From: JBBQED01 sp038320345
GTDB lineage: Bacteria; Bacteroidota; Bacteroidia; AKYH767-A; OLB10
DNA: 64,000 bases
Reading direction: 5' to 3'
NCBI GenBank assembly: GCA_038320345.1
Contig: JBBQED010000002.1
Span: 270,778-334,777, forward strand
Shown here: positions 1-8,448 of the stretch, in pieces
Layout of the letters: each line of letters begins with the position of its first letter
Position numbering within the stretch: the first letter of the stretch is position 1
Notes under the pieces: generated by a model
What the model was told of the DNA's origin: nothing
The model's database searches: none
Seen by the model: only the letters and a program-made list of their open reading frames with translations
Position numbers and translations under genes: made by a program

Positions 1-2
1 AG

Positions 3-218
3 CAAAGCCTGAGTGTTTATCCTAATCCAGCAAAAAGCGAGATTAGAATTTCTAGCAACATCAAAATTGAACGGATTTCGCTCTTGAATATTGAGGGTCA
101 AACTTTACTAATCAGTAATCAACCCACTCTGAATGTGGAAAGGATTCCTTCAGGACTTTACTTCATCTTAGCAGATACAGATAGAGGAATCTTGAAATGT
201 AAATTCATAAAAGAGTAG
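3..218 (+). CDS. T9SS type A sorting domain, 3' end of a secreted protein (partial)
   Basis: The reading frame enters from the left edge and ends in TAG at 216-218, leaving 71 residues. It opens with SLSVYPNP, the start of a type A T9SS sorting domain. It continues with the family's usual pattern: a short beta-rich stretch, 'LLNIEGQ', then 'IPSGLYFI' and a basic end. The full protein was therefore secreted across the outer membrane and processed or anchored by the type IX system. Its function cannot be told because the body of the gene lies outside the window. The last ~145 bases are repeated at 1481-1627, where no gene precedes them. Confidence 0.8.
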   Translation, partial: QSLSVYPNPAKSEIRISSNIKIERISLLNIEGQTLLISNQPTLNVERIPSGLYFILADTDRGILKCKFIKE

Positions 219-347
219 TTAGTTTGAATCCTTTTAAGAGATAAACTTTTCCATTCTGTATAATTTTTCAGCCTTTCCGCAAGCGAAATAGGCTGTTTTA
301 TACACATAGATTCCAGTCATCACTTCGCCATTAAAACGGCCATGCCC
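72..347. repeat. Imperfect direct repeat, copy 1 (partner at 1481-1757)
   Basis: This ~276-bp segment matches 1481-1757 in the same orientation with scattered substitutions and at least one single-base indel (offset 1409 at the left end, 1410 at the right). It holds the 3' end of a plus-strand T9SS type A gene, a short spacer, and the 3' end of a minus-strand CHU_C gene. Here the T9SS half belongs to an open frame and the CHU_C half is broken. The opposite holds in copy 2. The two copies bracket the FkbM gene. Confidence 0.85.
234..347 (-). pseudogene. Remnant of a CHU_C (gliding motility C-terminal) domain
   Basis: Read on the minus strand, this segment encodes about 35 residues that closely match the last residues of the 1343-aa protein at 1638-5669 (shared 'GIYVYK', 'AYFACGKAEKLYR'). 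One base is missing near the end, which shifts the frame and gives the ending MEKFIS-stop instead of the expected GKVYLLK. Upstream of 347 the similarity stops and there is no coding frame attached. It is a degenerate copy of a gene end, part of the direct repeat. Confidence 0.75.
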
Positions 348-432
348 TATTAAAATAATTAAGTTGAATTTCAGGAAAAGAAATATTTGAATAAAGTTAG
401 AATGGTTATATTTCGAATTCTCTTAAACAATT

Positions 433-1392
433 CTATGTTGATATTAGATTAACTTTTGGTTTCATTAATAATCCATTACACAAATCATCAATATCTTTAA
501 AATCAATATATGTTTGAGTGGGAATAACGGGAGATATTAAATAGTTCAAACTACGGTTTTGGGGTACGAAACCCTCTTTGCAATAAACAACGCCTTGGTC
601 AAGTATAAGATACAGATAATAATTAAAATCTTTTAGTACTTCATTGAAAAATAATTGCCGTTCATCATTAAAAAAACTTTCAAAAATAATTGTGGGTTTA
701 TCTCTCTCTAAAATATTAATCATTCCTCGAAATACCAGCATTTCAGAAGTTTCCACGTCACATTTTATCAAATCAATTTTCAAATTTCGATTTTCAGCGA
801 AAGTATCTAGCTTTTGAATTTCAACTTCTTGTTTTCCCCAAGCAATTTCCGGATAAATTGATTTAGAGAAAGCCTGATTTATCGAAGAAACATCAGTGAT
901 AGTTTTGTTTTCAGGAATAGCAATATCGATTAAACCGTTCGTATCTCCAATTGCTGAAACAACCACCTCGACATTATCAGCAGCATTTAAATTCAGATTA
1001 ATTTGCATTCGCTCAGCATTTGTAAGATACGGCTCAAAGGCAAATATTTTAGAACTTGGATTTGCAATACTCGCTAAGACCGAATATATTCCAGTATTAG
1101 CACCGATGTCAACAATAGTTTTAGATTTTTTGGACAATTCAATAAATAGCTTTAAGTCGGCATCTTCATTATAGGGCAGATTATAATAAAAATAGTTCAA
1201 GATTCCATCATCGCAGTTATTAAAATATTTAAAACGGTGTTCATGAAAATTGCATTTTACAACACCGGAAACAGTCCACCTATTCATTATAAATAAAAAC
1301 AAATTAGACGAGATTATTGCACATCGTTTGATAATTGTCCGAACAATTAAATTTATAATCCTATTTTTCTTAATTGATAAAAGCATACTCAT
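433..1392 (-). CDS. FkbM-family SAM-dependent methyltransferase
   Basis: The 319-residue protein shows the class I methyltransferase motif I (VDIGANTG, residues 94-101) and an acidic motif II region (FAFEPY). Downstream it has FkbM-typical elements: 'IDLIKCDVETSE' and 'DKPTIIFESF'. FkbM relatives O-methylate sugars or natural-product hydroxyls, and in Bacteroidota they often sit in polysaccharide or glycan loci. No glycan gene is near here. The N-terminal ~40 residues are hydrophobic and basic and poorly conserved in style, so the true start may be further in, for example Met36. The gene looks more AT-rich than its neighbours and lies between two direct repeats, suggesting it arrived or was copied as a cassette. 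Substrate unknown. Confidence 0.85.
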   Translation of the reverse strand: MSMLLSIKKNRIINLIVRTIIKRCAIISSNLFLFIMNRWTVSGVVKCNFHEHRFKYFNNCDDGILNYFYYNLPYNEDADLKLFIELSKKSKTIVDIGANTGIYSVLASIANPSSKIFAFEPYLTNAERMQINLNLNAADNVEVVVSAIGDTNGLIDIAIPENKTITDVSSINQAFSKSIYPEIAWGKQEVEIQKLDTFAENRNLKIDLIKCDVETSEMLVFRGMINILERDKPTIIFESFFNDERQLFFNEVLKDFNYYLYLILDQGVVYCKEGFVPQNRSLNYLISPVIPTQTYIDFKDIDDLCNGLLMKPKVNLIST

Positions 1393-1480
1393 TTATTTAA
1401 ATAGTTTATGGATTAATTACATTCATCATAATAAACATGAACGAAGTTAGTTAAACTAAATTTCAAATATTCAATCACCT

Positions 1481-1627
1481 CGGATTTCGCTCATAAATAT
1501 TGAGGGTCAAACTTTACTAATCAGTAACCAACTCATTCTAAATGTGGAAAGGATTCCTTCAGGAATTTACTTCATCTTAGCATTTACGGATAACAGGATC
1601 TTGAAATGCAAATTCAAACAAAAATAA
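1481..1627 (+). pseudogene. Orphan 3' end of a T9SS type A cargo gene
   Basis: Plus-strand frame of 48 codons ending in TAA at 1625-1627. It closely matches the end of the partial gene at 3-218 (shared 'NIEGQTLLISNQ', 'LNVERIPSG'), but has no upstream body: the sequence just before 1481 is non-coding. The conserved frame shows it was recently part of a working gene or copied from one. Confidence 0.75.
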
Positions 1628-1757
1628 TTTCGTTGAATCACTTTAAGAGATAAACTTTTCCCTTTCTGTATAATTTTTCTGCCTTTCCGCAAGCGAAATA
1701 GGCTATTTTATACACATAGATTCCAGCCATCACATCGCCATTAAAACGCCCATCCCA
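1481..1757. repeat. Imperfect direct repeat, copy 2 (partner at 72-347)
   Basis: Second copy of the repeat described at 72-347. The right half is the intact 3' end of the CHU_C gene at 1638-5669. The left half (1481-1627) is an orphan gene end. Sequence before 1481 and after 1757 does not match the corresponding flanks of copy 1. Confidence 0.85.
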
Positions 1758-4700
1758 TCCTAAGTGAAAATCTTTTGAATTAAATATTTCTTCTCCCCAC
1801 CGATTATAAATCCACATTTTATCGAATAGGACGTTAACTCCTTCAATATTGAAAACATCGTTGATTCCATCTTCATTAGGTGTAAAAGCTGATGGAATAA
1901 AGAGATAACTATCCTCACAAATCACAGAATCTTCTTCCACATCAATATACACTGAATCAATAACCTTACATCCATTCATACCAATCCCATTTACCGTAAT
2001 CCAAGCAGCGACTAATATTGTTGCAACAGGATTCTCAATGGTCAAATTACTTAAAAATGCACTACTACTCCAAAGAAAGTTCAGTTGCTGTCCAGAACTA
2101 GCATTCAGTTGAATTTGTGTTCCAGAAACAACCAAGGTATCAGTTGCTGTAATGGTAACCCATGCATTAGTATCCACTGTTAAATTTAACGTTACAATGC
2201 TGTCGCAAGAAGTGGTGGTTAATGTATCATTATAGTATCCCGGCAGTGTATACATTGTATTTCCAAATACGATGTTTTCACCGGGACAAATTACACTAGT
2301 TATTGTATCACGCTTATTGGGTAATACTATCAAATTCAACATGACAATACTATCGCAACTAACAGTAGTTAACGTATCCTGATAAATTCCAGTGGTTGAA
2401 TAAGTATTCAATCCTACGGTATACGTATCACCAAAACAAATTGTACGATTGATAGAATCACGTTTAAATGGAGCGACCGTGAGATTAAGGGTAATTATAC
2501 TATCGCAACTAGCAGTAGTTAAAGTATCCTGATAAATTCCAGTGGTTGAATAAGTATTCAATCCTACGGTATACGTATCACCAAAGCAAATTGTACGATT
2601 GATAGAATCGCGCTTAAATGGAGTTACCGTGAGATTAAGGGTAATTATACTATCGCAACTAGCAGTAGCTAACGTATCCTGATAAATTCCAGTGGTTGAA
2701 TAAGAATTCAATCCTACGGCATACGTATCACCAAAACAAATTGTACGATTGATAGAATCGCGTTTATAAGGCGCTACCGTGAGATTAAGGGTAATTATAC
2801 TATCGCAACTAGCAGTTGCTAACGTATCCTGATAAATCCCAGTGGTTGAATAAGTATTCAGTCCTACGGAATACGTATCGCCAAAGCAAATTGTACGATT
2901 GATAGAATCGCGTTTATAGGGTGCTACAGAAATATTAATAGTAACGAGACTATCACAACCCAATTGAGAGATTAATGAATCCATATAAATACCGCTAGAA
3001 AAGTAATAATGAGTACCGACAATAATTGTATCACCGGCACAAAGCGAAAAGGCAACTGAATCTGATAAATAATTAACGATAATCGTAGTAAATAAGATAT
3101 CACTGCATCCATTAATATTTGTAACTGTATCCATATATAATCCTGGTAATCTATAATAAACATTTCCGGACAACACACTATCGCCAGAACAGATTGAAAA
3201 GGTATTATTTAGTGTATCAGGAAGAGCAAAAGCTAAAACGGTAGTTACAATACTATCACACCCAGAAATATTAGCGAGACTGTCCGTATAAATTCCAGGT
3301 AATGAATAGAAATTATTACCAATTTGAATGGAATCACCTAAGCAAACCACAGCATTTACGGTGACCATGTCGTTCAACCCAATATGATAGCTTTGAAAAA
3401 TAGTATCTGTGCAACCGTTTATATTAACGATTTTATAGATGAGGTATAGTCCGGTATCTGCAGCTGACAAAGAATTTAATACCAATGAATCTCCAGTATA
3501 AATAAAACCATTCGGAAAATGCCATTCGTAAGTAAAATAAGCGGAAGAAATGCCATACAAAGTCACGTTATTGCCGGGGCATAAACTCCCATTGCGCACC
3601 AAGGGGGGAAAACCAGCACTATCAACGCTAATTTGTTGAATTGTTGAATTCCCGCAAGCATCTCCTACCCTGATTACATAATTCCCAAAGGATGGTATCA
3701 CAAAGTAGCTACTGTCCTGCTGACTATAAACTTGAGGTCCGGAGATAATTTCATAGATAAAAGGAGCAACACCAGTATTACTATCCACTTGTAATTGCAC
3801 ATAGGCCGTACCGTTACATAATATAGTATTGTTACTAATAAAAGTTGTTGGAGGTATCGGTGGAATAATAATAGTATCTCTTAAAACCCAGCAATCCTGT
3901 AAAGTTGACGTGGCATATCCATCAAAATACTGCCCACCAAATGGCCCATGCGCATAATAAATTTCAATGGCGTAGGCTCCGGGAGGAAGTGAATTAATCG
4001 AATCAAGACCGAATATAGAAGTTCTTTGATACAATACATTTCCCCCGACTGCGGTGATTGTGCAAGACACTGCCATTGGTGTTGTAGATTGCGCATAGAA
4101 ATATAATATATTGGTACCTAAACAACCTCTCTTTATATAATACTGATAGTCGAGTTCGGCAATATAGGACAATGAAAACGAATCCAGCTGAGAAAATCCA
4201 CAGGAATCGGAGATACGATACTGATATGTACCCGCTGGAAGATTACCAATGGAACCTCCGTATGGAGCGAAATAAAATATCTGAGGATAAATGATAGAGT
4301 CAGTAAATGCATAGCCCGGTTTAGTACTTTTTAATACCGAAGGGCCCGATAATAATTCTACTGTAATCCCAGAAAGAAAATTTCCCGCACTCACATACAG
4401 CGTAGCGGAGGAATCCACACAACCATATCCATTACTAAAATAGACTACCGGTGGATTTAATGTAGGCCATTGAATTACTTGTTGCCAAACATCTCCGCAA
4501 CCATCTGTAATCGTTAATTGATATAATTGACCTTGAGTTTGGGGTGAAATCACTAACCCACAATAAACATTAGGGCACGACATACTATCCACTAATAATC
4601 CAGTAGCTACGTCTATCAATGTAAAGCTAGAGGGATTTAAAAACTGTGTTGGAATAAATGGATAATAGGGATATGCTTTGAGACGGAAATATGCACCTAA

Positions 4701-5669
4701 TTTCACATTGCAGTTTACCTCAGCATTAAAATATTGCAATTCAAAATCATAAGGTGCAATATTAGTCGGTATGCTATTCATCACGACCCCACAAGTATCT
4801 GTTAATTGCAATGACAGATAATCGCCATAAGTTAAACCATAAAGCGTATCTACAAAATAAAATAATCCAGGTGTATAATTAAAAGTATCAACTACAATGG
4901 GTAGTATTTGTTGAGAAAATGTACCAGCAGCAGTAGTAACCGTTAACGTCAGCGGAATATTTCTTTTTTCTTTATATAATTGATATTGAAAAGAAACTTC
5001 AATAGTATCGCAACCTATTTTTCGGATATAGGGAAAAAGATTATTGGCAGCATAGTAAGATAATCCTGTACCACTATTATTTAGCAATACATTTCGAGTC
5101 TGATAATTTCCGCAGGAGTCAGTCATTCTAATATCATAAGAGCCTGCGCCGAGATTATTAAAGACCTGACTACTTTGCGATGCAGATACAAATGGAGAAA
5201 TAATTTGGTAACTAAAAGGCATTCGGCCTCGAGAAGTATCCGGATTACAGGTTATTTCTCCATCTGAAAAACCGGGGCAGGTTGGATTTATAAAAACGGG
5301 AGATAAAAATGGAGAGCGATAATCACCATCGACTGTAAATTGAACATCTAAACTATCAAAATTCACATCATATAATCGTGCAGTATAGGTTCCGGGATAA
5401 AGGGATGAAAAAACTGGACTATTTTGAAGAGGTGAAAAAACAGGACCGGAAACAATAGCAAAGAGCAAAAATGGATTTGGCGTACTTGAAGCATTAATAG
5501 TAACGGTACCATCGTTAGCGCAACGGCTTTCAGTAGTCACTACAGAATTAACAATAATTCCTGCAAACGAATTTGCTACAAACAATACAGAACAGAAAAC
5601 GATGCAGAAGAATGTTAAAAGGCATTTGTAAAGGAAGTGAGTCAGCGCAGAATTCTTCATACTCTTCAT
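1638..5669 (-). CDS. Large secreted surface protein with 50-residue repeats and CHU_C (T9SS type B) domain
   Basis: The 1343-residue protein starts with a signal peptide (basic MKSMKNS..., hydrophobic core, cleavage near SFA). It ends with a gliding motility-associated CHU_C domain of about 85 residues (FTPNEDGINDVF, 'IYNRWGEEIF', 'WDGRFNG', 'GIYVYK'), the T9SS type B sorting signal. The first ~800 residues are Cys-bearing beta-sandwich-like modules resembling SprB-type repeats. Residues ~910-1120 hold near-identical 50-residue units (each with RTICFGDTY and STTGIYQDTL). It is probably a cell-surface adhesin or filament component. It runs convergent with the orphan T9SS end at 1481-1627 and probably stands alone. 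No enzymatic motif seen. Confidence 0.85.
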   Translation of the reverse strand: MKSMKNSALTHFLYKCLLTFFCIVFCSVLFVANSFAGIIVNSVVTTESRCANDGTVTINASSTPNPFLLFAIVSGPVFSPLQNSPVFSSLYPGTYTARLYDVNFDSLDVQFTVDGDYRSPFLSPVFINPTCPGFSDGEITCNPDTSRGRMPFSYQIISPFVSASQSSQVFNNLGAGSYDIRMTDSCGNYQTRNVLLNNSGTGLSYYAANNLFPYIRKIGCDTIEVSFQYQLYKEKRNIPLTLTVTTAAGTFSQQILPIVVDTFNYTPGLFYFVDTLYGLTYGDYLSLQLTDTCGVVMNSIPTNIAPYDFELQYFNAEVNCNVKLGAYFRLKAYPYYPFIPTQFLNPSSFTLIDVATGLLVDSMSCPNVYCGLVISPQTQGQLYQLTITDGCGDVWQQVIQWPTLNPPVVYFSNGYGCVDSSATLYVSAGNFLSGITVELLSGPSVLKSTKPGYAFTDSIIYPQIFYFAPYGGSIGNLPAGTYQYRISDSCGFSQLDSFSLSYIAELDYQYYIKRGCLGTNILYFYAQSTTPMAVSCTITAVGGNVLYQRTSIFGLDSINSLPPGAYAIEIYYAHGPFGGQYFDGYATSTLQDCWVLRDTIIIPPIPPTTFISNNTILCNGTAYVQLQVDSNTGVAPFIYEIISGPQVYSQQDSSYFVIPSFGNYVIRVGDACGNSTIQQISVDSAGFPPLVRNGSLCPGNNVTLYGISSAYFTYEWHFPNGFIYTGDSLVLNSLSAADTGLYLIYKIVNINGCTDTIFQSYHIGLNDMVTVNAVVCLGDSIQIGNNFYSLPGIYTDSLANISGCDSIVTTVLAFALPDTLNNTFSICSGDSVLSGNVYYRLPGLYMDTVTNINGCSDILFTTIIVNYLSDSVAFSLCAGDTIIVGTHYYFSSGIYMDSLISQLGCDSLVTINISVAPYKRDSINRTICFGDTYSVGLNTYSTTGIYQDTLATASCDSIITLNLTVAPYKRDSINRTICFGDTYAVGLNSYSTTGIYQDTLATASCDSIITLNLTVTPFKRDSINRTICFGDTYTVGLNTYSTTGIYQDTLTTASCDSIITLNLTVAPFKRDSINRTICFGDTYTVGLNTYSTTGIYQDTLTTVSCDSIVMLNLIVLPNKRDTITSVICPGENIVFGNTMYTLPGYYNDTLTTTSCDSIVTLNLTVDTNAWVTITATDTLVVSGTQIQLNASSGQQLNFLWSSSAFLSNLTIENPVATILVAAWITVNGIGMNGCKVIDSVYIDVEEDSVICEDSYLFIPSAFTPNEDGINDVFNIEGVNVLFDKMWIYNRWGEEIFNSKDFHLGWDGRFNGDVMAGIYVYKIAYFACGKAEKLYRKGKVYLLK
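2310..2940. repeat. Tandem 150-bp coding repeats
   Basis: Four near-identical 150-bp units with equivalent positions at 2401, 2551, 2701 and 2851, flanked by more diverged copies. The period is a multiple of three, so each unit adds 50 residues to the surface protein without shifting the frame. DNA identity between units is high, suggesting recent expansion or gene conversion. Confidence 0.85.
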
Positions 5670-5799
5670 CCGACATAGGATGTTCTTTTAGGGATCTATG
5701 CTGTTAGTGCACAAAGACCTTGAAAAGTTTCGAACTCCTGAAATAAAAAAAAAGAGTAGTGTTGATGATCAATGAAAAGTTATTTAAACCTTTAATTAA

Positions 5800-5832
5800 A
5801 AAAAAAGGGAACCCTATGAGAGGTTCCCTTTC
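5800..5832 (-). terminator. Rho-independent terminator after the globin-like lipoprotein gene
   Basis: GGGAACC (5807-5813) pairs with GGTTCCC (5822-5828) around an 8-base loop. On the minus strand the stem is followed by a run of U from the A-tract at ~5797-5806. It lies 21 bases beyond the stop of the minus-strand gene ending at 5853. Confidence 0.8.
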
Positions 5833-5852
5833 CATAAAAGGATTGAGTTGTA

Positions 5853-6416
5853 CTAGTTTTGAACTACGTCTGATCTCAGTGTTTCAACAAGCGCTCCAAT
5901 TTGACCAATCAGTTGATTGGATACATTGTTTTGTTGAGCACCTACAACCAGATCAGCGATGAACGCATCAAAATCAGCATTATCTGCCTTTCCATTCATA
6001 CGTGAGTTTTGAGCAGGATCATGTGCTGCAACCATATTCTTGCCGCTATAAGTGAAATTTTTTGCACCCGTTGCAGTACAGAAAAAGTCAGTGAGATTTT
6101 TACTTAGTGCAGAAAAACCAGTTAGATTACCAGAAGTGACTTCCGCTAACAAAACGGTAAACTGACCATTAATAGCAGTATCTGCTGCAATTACGAAAAT
6201 TGTACTATCTACAACCGAACGCAAGTTCAATCTTCCTTGTTCAATTTTCATAGTTGGATTAACCGGATCGGTAACCATGGAGGTACCACCTAAAGAATCA
6301 TACAATGTTTTCTTATCATCACTACTCTTCTTACATGAAGAAACCACTGACATCGTAATCACAACAATTCCAAGAATAAGTGGGATCGCTGTACTTTTAA
6401 AATTTGAAATTTTCAT
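5853..6416 (-). CDS. Lipoprotein with a truncated-haemoglobin-like (group I) domain
   Basis: The 187-residue protein has a lipoprotein signal: a hydrophobic segment ending in VVSSC, lipidated Cys28, then charged and Ser-rich residues. From residue 39 it follows the truncated haemoglobin pattern: 'LYDSLGG' at the start, and a C-terminal half with 'FTYSGKNMVAAH', 'DFDAFIADLV' and 'LIGQIGALVETLRSDVV' that reads like the E-H helices of group I globins. His132 fits the proximal haem ligand. The tyrosine usually found on helix B appears to be missing (IF in place of FY), and about 20 extra residues follow the LGG motif. It begins 26 bases after the 142-aa membrane protein gene, forming one unit with it. 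Haem or oxygen/NO binding at the envelope is inferred, not shown. Confidence 0.7.
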   Translation of the reverse strand: MKISNFKSTAIPLILGIVVITMSVVSSCKKSSDDKKTLYDSLGGTSMVTDPVNPTMKIEQGRLNLRSVVDSTIFVIAADTAINGQFTVLLAEVTSGNLTGFSALSKNLTDFFCTATGAKNFTYSGKNMVAAHDPAQNSRMNGKADNADFDAFIADLVVGAQQNNVSNQLIGQIGALVETLRSDVVQN

Positions 6417-6442
6417 AGTATTTTTTGGTTTTTAGTTTATAT

Positions 6443-6871
6443 TTAAAAGATGGAGGTAATTAATTTAAATGCCTTGTAGGTTAAAGAATTTGGAGAAACA
6501 GGACAACCCTGAGAAAGAGATTTTTTATCTGGCATAAAACGAGAAGCTTTATATTGTAACTCTTGCTGCATTTTTAAGACGAGTTTATCAGCAGAAACTT
6601 GTACAGGATAAAAAGTAAAAACAGCGATATTGGTTAATTCGTTGATGTAAACATGGCTTACACCTTTTTGTTGATACAACCAAGACTTAACTTTTACTGC
6701 ATCTTCAGCGAGGAGGTCATTTTTAAAATCAAACCTTGCCATCACAATGGTATGTTCATCAGGTGGTTTAGGTACGTATAATTGATAGAGATGTACACTT
6801 AAAAGTAAAATCAAGGCAACAAAAACTGAACAACTCCAGAACAAAGCGGTTTTATTTCTTATCAATTTCAT
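6443..6871 (-). CDS. Small membrane-anchored protein with an HMA-like domain, partner of the globin-like lipoprotein
   Basis: The 142-residue protein has one N-terminal membrane segment (residues ~10-30) followed by a soluble domain facing outward. Residues ~43-112 have the order expected of a ferredoxin-like heavy-metal-associated fold ('VKSWLYQQKGVSHVYIN...' helix then strand, then a second strand and helix), but no CxxC metal motif. A single Cys lies near the end (QGCPVSP). It is the first gene of a two-gene minus-strand unit with the globin-like lipoprotein. I do not recognise a named family. A role in protein-protein contact, metal or redox handling is a guess from context. Confidence 0.6.
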   Translation of the reverse strand: MKLIRNKTALFWSCSVFVALILLLSVHLYQLYVPKPPDEHTIVMARFDFKNDLLAEDAVKVKSWLYQQKGVSHVYINELTNIAVFTFYPVQVSADKLVLKMQQELQYKASRFMPDKKSLSQGCPVSPNSLTYKAFKLITSIF

Positions 6872-7019
6872 CGTGTGTTATTTATGTAAAAAAAGGTGAT
6901 CCCTGTAATAATATGACTGATCTACGACAAAACTGGACGGCTGGATTGCAGATTCTGCGAAAAACACCGTAACGGGTTCATAATCTGCTACATAAATTTA
7001 TTAAAAAGCGGACCCAGTG

Positions 7020-7052
7020 CAAAAAACAGTGCAGAATGAACCATCTGCACTT
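7020..7052 (-). terminator. Rho-independent terminator after tryptophanase
   Basis: GTGCAGA (7029-7035) and TCTGCAC (7044-7050) form a stem with an 8-base loop. On the minus strand it is followed by a T-rich run (complement of 7021-7027). It lies ~23 bases beyond the tnaA stop. Confidence 0.75.
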
Positions 7053-7074
7053 TTCAATTATACCTCTTACTGCG

Positions 7075-8448
7075 TTATGCTATCGTTTTCAATTTGGCAG
7101 TAAAGTGCCTAAGAAACTCAGCTTCTTCGATAATTTGAAGTCCTTTTACTACCTGACGATTTTCAAAAGTTTCGATGATTACTTCTGCTACATAATCAAT
7201 ATGACTTTGTGTATAAACACGGCGTGGAATAGCCAATCTAACCAATTCCATTTGAGCAGGAATCAACTTATGATTATCATCGTATTTACCAAACATCAAC
7301 GAACCAATTTCAACACTTCTAACCCCTCCGTTCACGAATAAAGCACCTACTAAAGCCTGACCAGGGTATTGGTCGACGGGGATATGAGACAAGAATTTCT
7401 TAGCATCAATATAAACAGCATGACCCCCGGCAGGTTGCATTACCGGAACTCCTGCTTCAATCAATTTATCAGTAAGATATTCTATACTACGAATACGATA
7501 ATGCAAATAATTTTCATCAACAACTTCTTTTAATCCAATAGCAATAGCTTCTAAATCACGACCAGCTAATCCACCGTAAGTTGGAAATCCTTCCGTAATA
7601 ACCAATAAGTTTCTACATTTCTGAGCCAGAGTTTCATCACGCATGGCCAGAAAACCACCAATATTTGCAAATGCATCTTTCTTAGCACTCATTGTACAAC
7701 CATCGGCATACGAAAATAGTTCCTGCGCAATTTTTTCGACGGAGACATGTGCATATCCTTCTTCTCTAATTTTTATAAAATAAGCATTTTCAGCAAAGCG
7801 ACAAGCATCAATAAAAAAAGGTATATTGTTTTCAAAACAAACTTTTTTCACGTCTTTAATATTCTGCATACTTACAGGTTGACCACCGCCTGAGTTATTA
7901 GTGATGGTGAGCATACAGAGGGGAATATTTTCAGCACCATTATCTTTAATAAATTCTTTGAGTGCCTGTACATCCATATTTCCTTTAAATGGTGCAGGGA
8001 CGGAAGGTAATTTTCCTTCAGCGCAAAGCAAATCCACTCCTACCGCACCAGAAAATTCAATGTTAGCACGAGTAGTATCAAATAGTGTGTTACTTACAAA
8101 ATATTTCCCTTTGCCACCTAAAATGCTAAAAAGAATTTTCTCAGCAGCCCTTCCTTGATGAGTTGGAATTACTAAAGGTAACCCAGTAATCGATTTCACT
8201 GCGTTTTCGAAACGAAAAAAACTTGGACTACCAGCATAGGATTCATCCCCCTGCATTATTCCAGCCCACTGATTACTACTCATTGCACTAGTTCCACTAT
8301 CGGTGAGGAGATCAATGATTACATCCTTAGAATGAATAAGAAAAGAATTGTAAAACGCTTGTTCCAAAATTTTTACACGTTCCTCTTTGGTAGTGAAATA
8401 TATGGGTTCAACAGATTTAATTTTGAATGGTTCGATTATCGTTTTCAT
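7075..8448 (-). CDS. tnaA: Tryptophanase (tryptophan indole-lyase)
   Basis: This 457-residue, full-length member of the beta-eliminating lyase family is PLP-dependent and splits L-tryptophan into indole, pyruvate and ammonia in the cytoplasm. Visible marks are 'DLLTDSGT' (residues ~47-53), 'PTHQGR' (95-100), 'RFAENAYF' (217-224), the PLP lysine in SAKKD (Lys257) and the C-terminal 'LRHFTAKL'. Much of the N-terminal half resembles tyrosine phenol-lyase. At the substrate-specificity site, however, it reads Val379-Glu-Ile381, as in tryptophanases; tyrosine phenol-lyase has Met-Glu-Arg there. No tryptophan permease gene (tnaB) lies beside it. A 137-base leader separates it from a tiny upstream ORF containing Trp (8586-8624). 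It has its own terminator. Confidence 0.92.
   Translation of the reverse strand: MKTIIEPFKIKSVEPIYFTTKEERVKILEQAFYNSFLIHSKDVIIDLLTDSGTSAMSSNQWAGIMQGDESYAGSPSFFRFENAVKSITGLPLVIPTHQGRAAEKILFSILGGKGKYFVSNTLFDTTRANIEFSGAVGVDLLCAEGKLPSVPAPFKGNMDVQALKEFIKDNGAENIPLCMLTITNNSGGGQPVSMQNIKDVKKVCFENNIPFFIDACRFAENAYFIKIREEGYAHVSVEKIAQELFSYADGCTMSAKKDAFANIGGFLAMRDETLAQKCRNLLVITEGFPTYGGLAGRDLEAIAIGLKEVVDENYLHYRIRSIEYLTDKLIEAGVPVMQPAGGHAVYIDAKKFLSHIPVDQYPGQALVGALFVNGGVRSVEIGSLMFGKYDDNHKLIPAQMELVRLAIPRRVYTQSHIDYVAEVIIETFENRQVVKGLQIIEEAEFLRHFTAKLKTIA

Noticed and set aside
433..1392. A composite transposon carrying the FkbM gene
   Set aside because: No transposase gene and no terminal inverted repeats are present. 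The flanking direct repeats are made of gene ends, which fits duplication or homologous recombination better.
2310..2940. Regular repeats that could suggest a CRISPR array
   Set aside because: The 150-bp period is a multiple of three, units are continuous without spacer-repeat alternation, and they lie within one open frame. They are protein-coding repeats.
5759..5962. Plus-strand open frame
   Set aside because: It crosses a terminator and the antisense of the globin-like lipoprotein gene, with no recognisable features.
7075..8448. Tyrosine phenol-lyase instead of tryptophanase
   Set aside because: The N-terminal half resembles tyrosine phenol-lyase, but the specificity site has Val379 and Ile381 where that enzyme has Met and Arg. 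RFAENAYF also matches tryptophanases.
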